Assembly (NCBI RefSeq): GCF_016807805.1
Contig: NZ_CP063362.1
Coordinates: forward strand, 930,001-994,000
Origin: Xanthobacter dioxanivorans
GTDB lineage: Bacteria > Pseudomonadota > Alphaproteobacteria > Rhizobiales > Xanthobacteraceae
Length of the DNA stretch: 64,000 nucleotides
Reading direction: 5' to 3'
Made by a program: the position numbers and the translations under genes. The notes beneath the pieces were generated by a model. The model was not told where the DNA came from, did no database searches, and saw nothing but the letters and a program-made list of their open reading frames with translations. This document shows positions 63,283 to 64,000 of this stretch, one piece after another. Each line of letters starts with the position of its first letter. Position 1 is the first letter of the stretch.

Positions 63283-64000
63283 TCATTTCTCCATTTCGAA
63301 CAACACACCTGAACCCGACATGGCTCGTTGACGTATCGATCGCCTCCGCATGGCGCGCTGCGGGTCGGTAGCGGCGGCAGTAGTTCGGAGCGCACAGATG
63401 CGACCCGCCCTTCAAGACCTTCCGCGGAATTTTGATCTGGGGGAGACACGGGTCGTAGCTGGCGGCCTCAGGCCCCCCGCGCGGGTTTTTGGGGATGCAG
63501 CAGGCTTTCGTCGCGTCCGCTTCGTGTTTCGGGGCGAACCAGTCGGACGTCCACTCCCAGACGTTCCCGATCATGTCGTAGAGACCGTATCCGTTGGGCG
63601 GAAAGGCCTTTACGGGCGAAGTGCGGGCGTATCCGTCGAGCTTGCGATTGACCTTCGGAAACGATCCTTGCCAAGTATTGGCCATGTAGCGGCCATCGGG
63701 GCTCAGTTCCGATCCCCAGGCATATTCCGCCCGGTCGAGCCCCCCGCGGGCGGCGAACTCCCATTCGGCTTCCGTCGGCAGATCCTTGCCCTTCCATCGA
63801 GCATAGGCCCGTGCGTCGTGGTAGGTGACGTGGACAACGGGATGATCGTCCAGTCCGGCCAGGCCGCTGTGCGGCCCATGGGGCTGGCGCCAATTGGCGT
63901 CCTTGAGAAAAGTCCACCATTGCGACCAGTCGTGGAGATCGACCCGCCCGGCAGGCTCCCGGAAGACGAGCGACCCCGCATACAGCATCTCCGGCAAGAT
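63266..64000 (-). CDS. Formylglycine-generating enzyme (SUMF1 family), partial
   Basis: Converts the sulfatase Cys to formylglycine. About 245 residues lie in the window; the N terminus runs off the right edge. Family blocks are present: HPVVHVTYHDARAYARWKGK, LPTEAEWEFAARGG, NGYGLYDMIGNVWEWTSDWF, and near the C terminus KGGSHLCAPNYCRRYR with the Cys pair (two Cys five residues apart) that binds copper in active enzymes. The stop at 63266 lies 17 bases inside the sulfatase gene, coupling maker and substrate. Signal peptide cannot be checked because the start is missing. Confidence 0.93.
   Translation of the reverse strand: MLPEMLYAGSLVFREPAGRVDLHDWSQWWTFLKDANWRQPHGPHSGLAGLDDHPVVHVTYHDARAYARWKGKDLPTEAEWEFAARGGLDRAEYAWGSELSPDGRYMANTWQGSFPKVNRKLDGYARTSPVKAFPPNGYGLYDMIGNVWEWTSDWFAPKHEADATKACCIPKNPRGGPEAASYDPCLPQIKIPRKVLKGGSHLCAPNYCRRYRPAARHAEAIDTSTSHVGFRCVVRNGEMNETVS

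Overview
The window is high-GC chromosomal DNA from an alphaproteobacterium of the order Hyphomicrobiales (Rhizobiales). It most resembles a Xanthobacteraceae-type, polyhydroxybutyrate-accumulating heterotroph. The indicators are an F0 ATP synthase operon with a separate b' subunit and no F1 genes, sdhCDAB, an RpoH-type sigma factor, an Irr-type iron operator in front of mbfA, class I phaC, mesaconyl-CoA hydratase and a malyl-CoA thioesterase-like protein (ethylmalonyl-CoA pathway), and GTG/TTG starts with many 4-nt gene overlaps. No rRNA, tRNA or CRISPR array was seen.

Layout. 0-5.8 kb: start of a DsbA-fold isomerase (edge), PAP2 phosphatase, argG, then a LodA-type quinone-cofactor oxidase with a Tat signal and its LodB-type flavoprotein. 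5.7-9.8 kb: a P1B-type metal ATPase diverging from mbfA over an Irr box, then a zinc alcohol dehydrogenase. 9.8-17.3 kb (minus strand): bioM-bioN-bioY, an AMP-dependent acyl-CoA ligase and a thiolase, largely coupled by overlaps, then a CHAD protein and phaC. 17.5-23.7 kb: LtrA-like protein, then a sugar-acid cluster (D-xylonate dehydratase type, GNAT, SDR, DenD-like) and a degenerate LMW-phosphatase-fold protein. 24-28 kb: Lys/Ala/Pro-rich histone-H1-like protein, OmpA-family protein plus a secreted Cys-rich protein, and an MFS exporter coupled to a MarR regulator. 28-37.5 kb: site-2 protease with CBS domains, rpoH, rluD-type pseudouridine synthase, Lon-substrate-domain protein, thioredoxin/TPR co-chaperone, SMC. 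37.7-41 kb: atpI-B-E-F'-F. 41-48.8 kb: SGNH hydrolase, ethylmalonyl-CoA pathway genes, DJ-1 protein, CDF-like protein, PHB-depolymerase-type esterase, OmpW with an FNR/FixK box. 49-52.6 kb: sdhCDAB. 53.8-55.1 kb: polysaccharide flippase.

From about 55.14 kb to the right edge the sequence looks different: more AT-rich, with long gene-poor gaps. It holds a minus-strand set of envelope and scavenging genes: beta-barrel protein, class A acid phosphatase, DUF1254/DUF1214 protein, a PAS-GGDEF-EAL protein, and a formylglycine-dependent sulfatase translationally coupled to its own formylglycine-generating enzyme. I read this as an acquired island.

Three otherwise conserved genes (bioY, the site-2 protease, the PHB-depolymerase-type esterase) each carry one single-base frameshift in a short G/C run. 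That may be inactivation or assembly error. Points most worth a second look are the Tat-targeted LodA/LodB pair, the bioMNY-ligase-thiolase-CHAD-phaC run, the shared Irr-controlled divergent promoter, the sulfatase/FGE pair, and several small tandem repeats in transcribed spacers.
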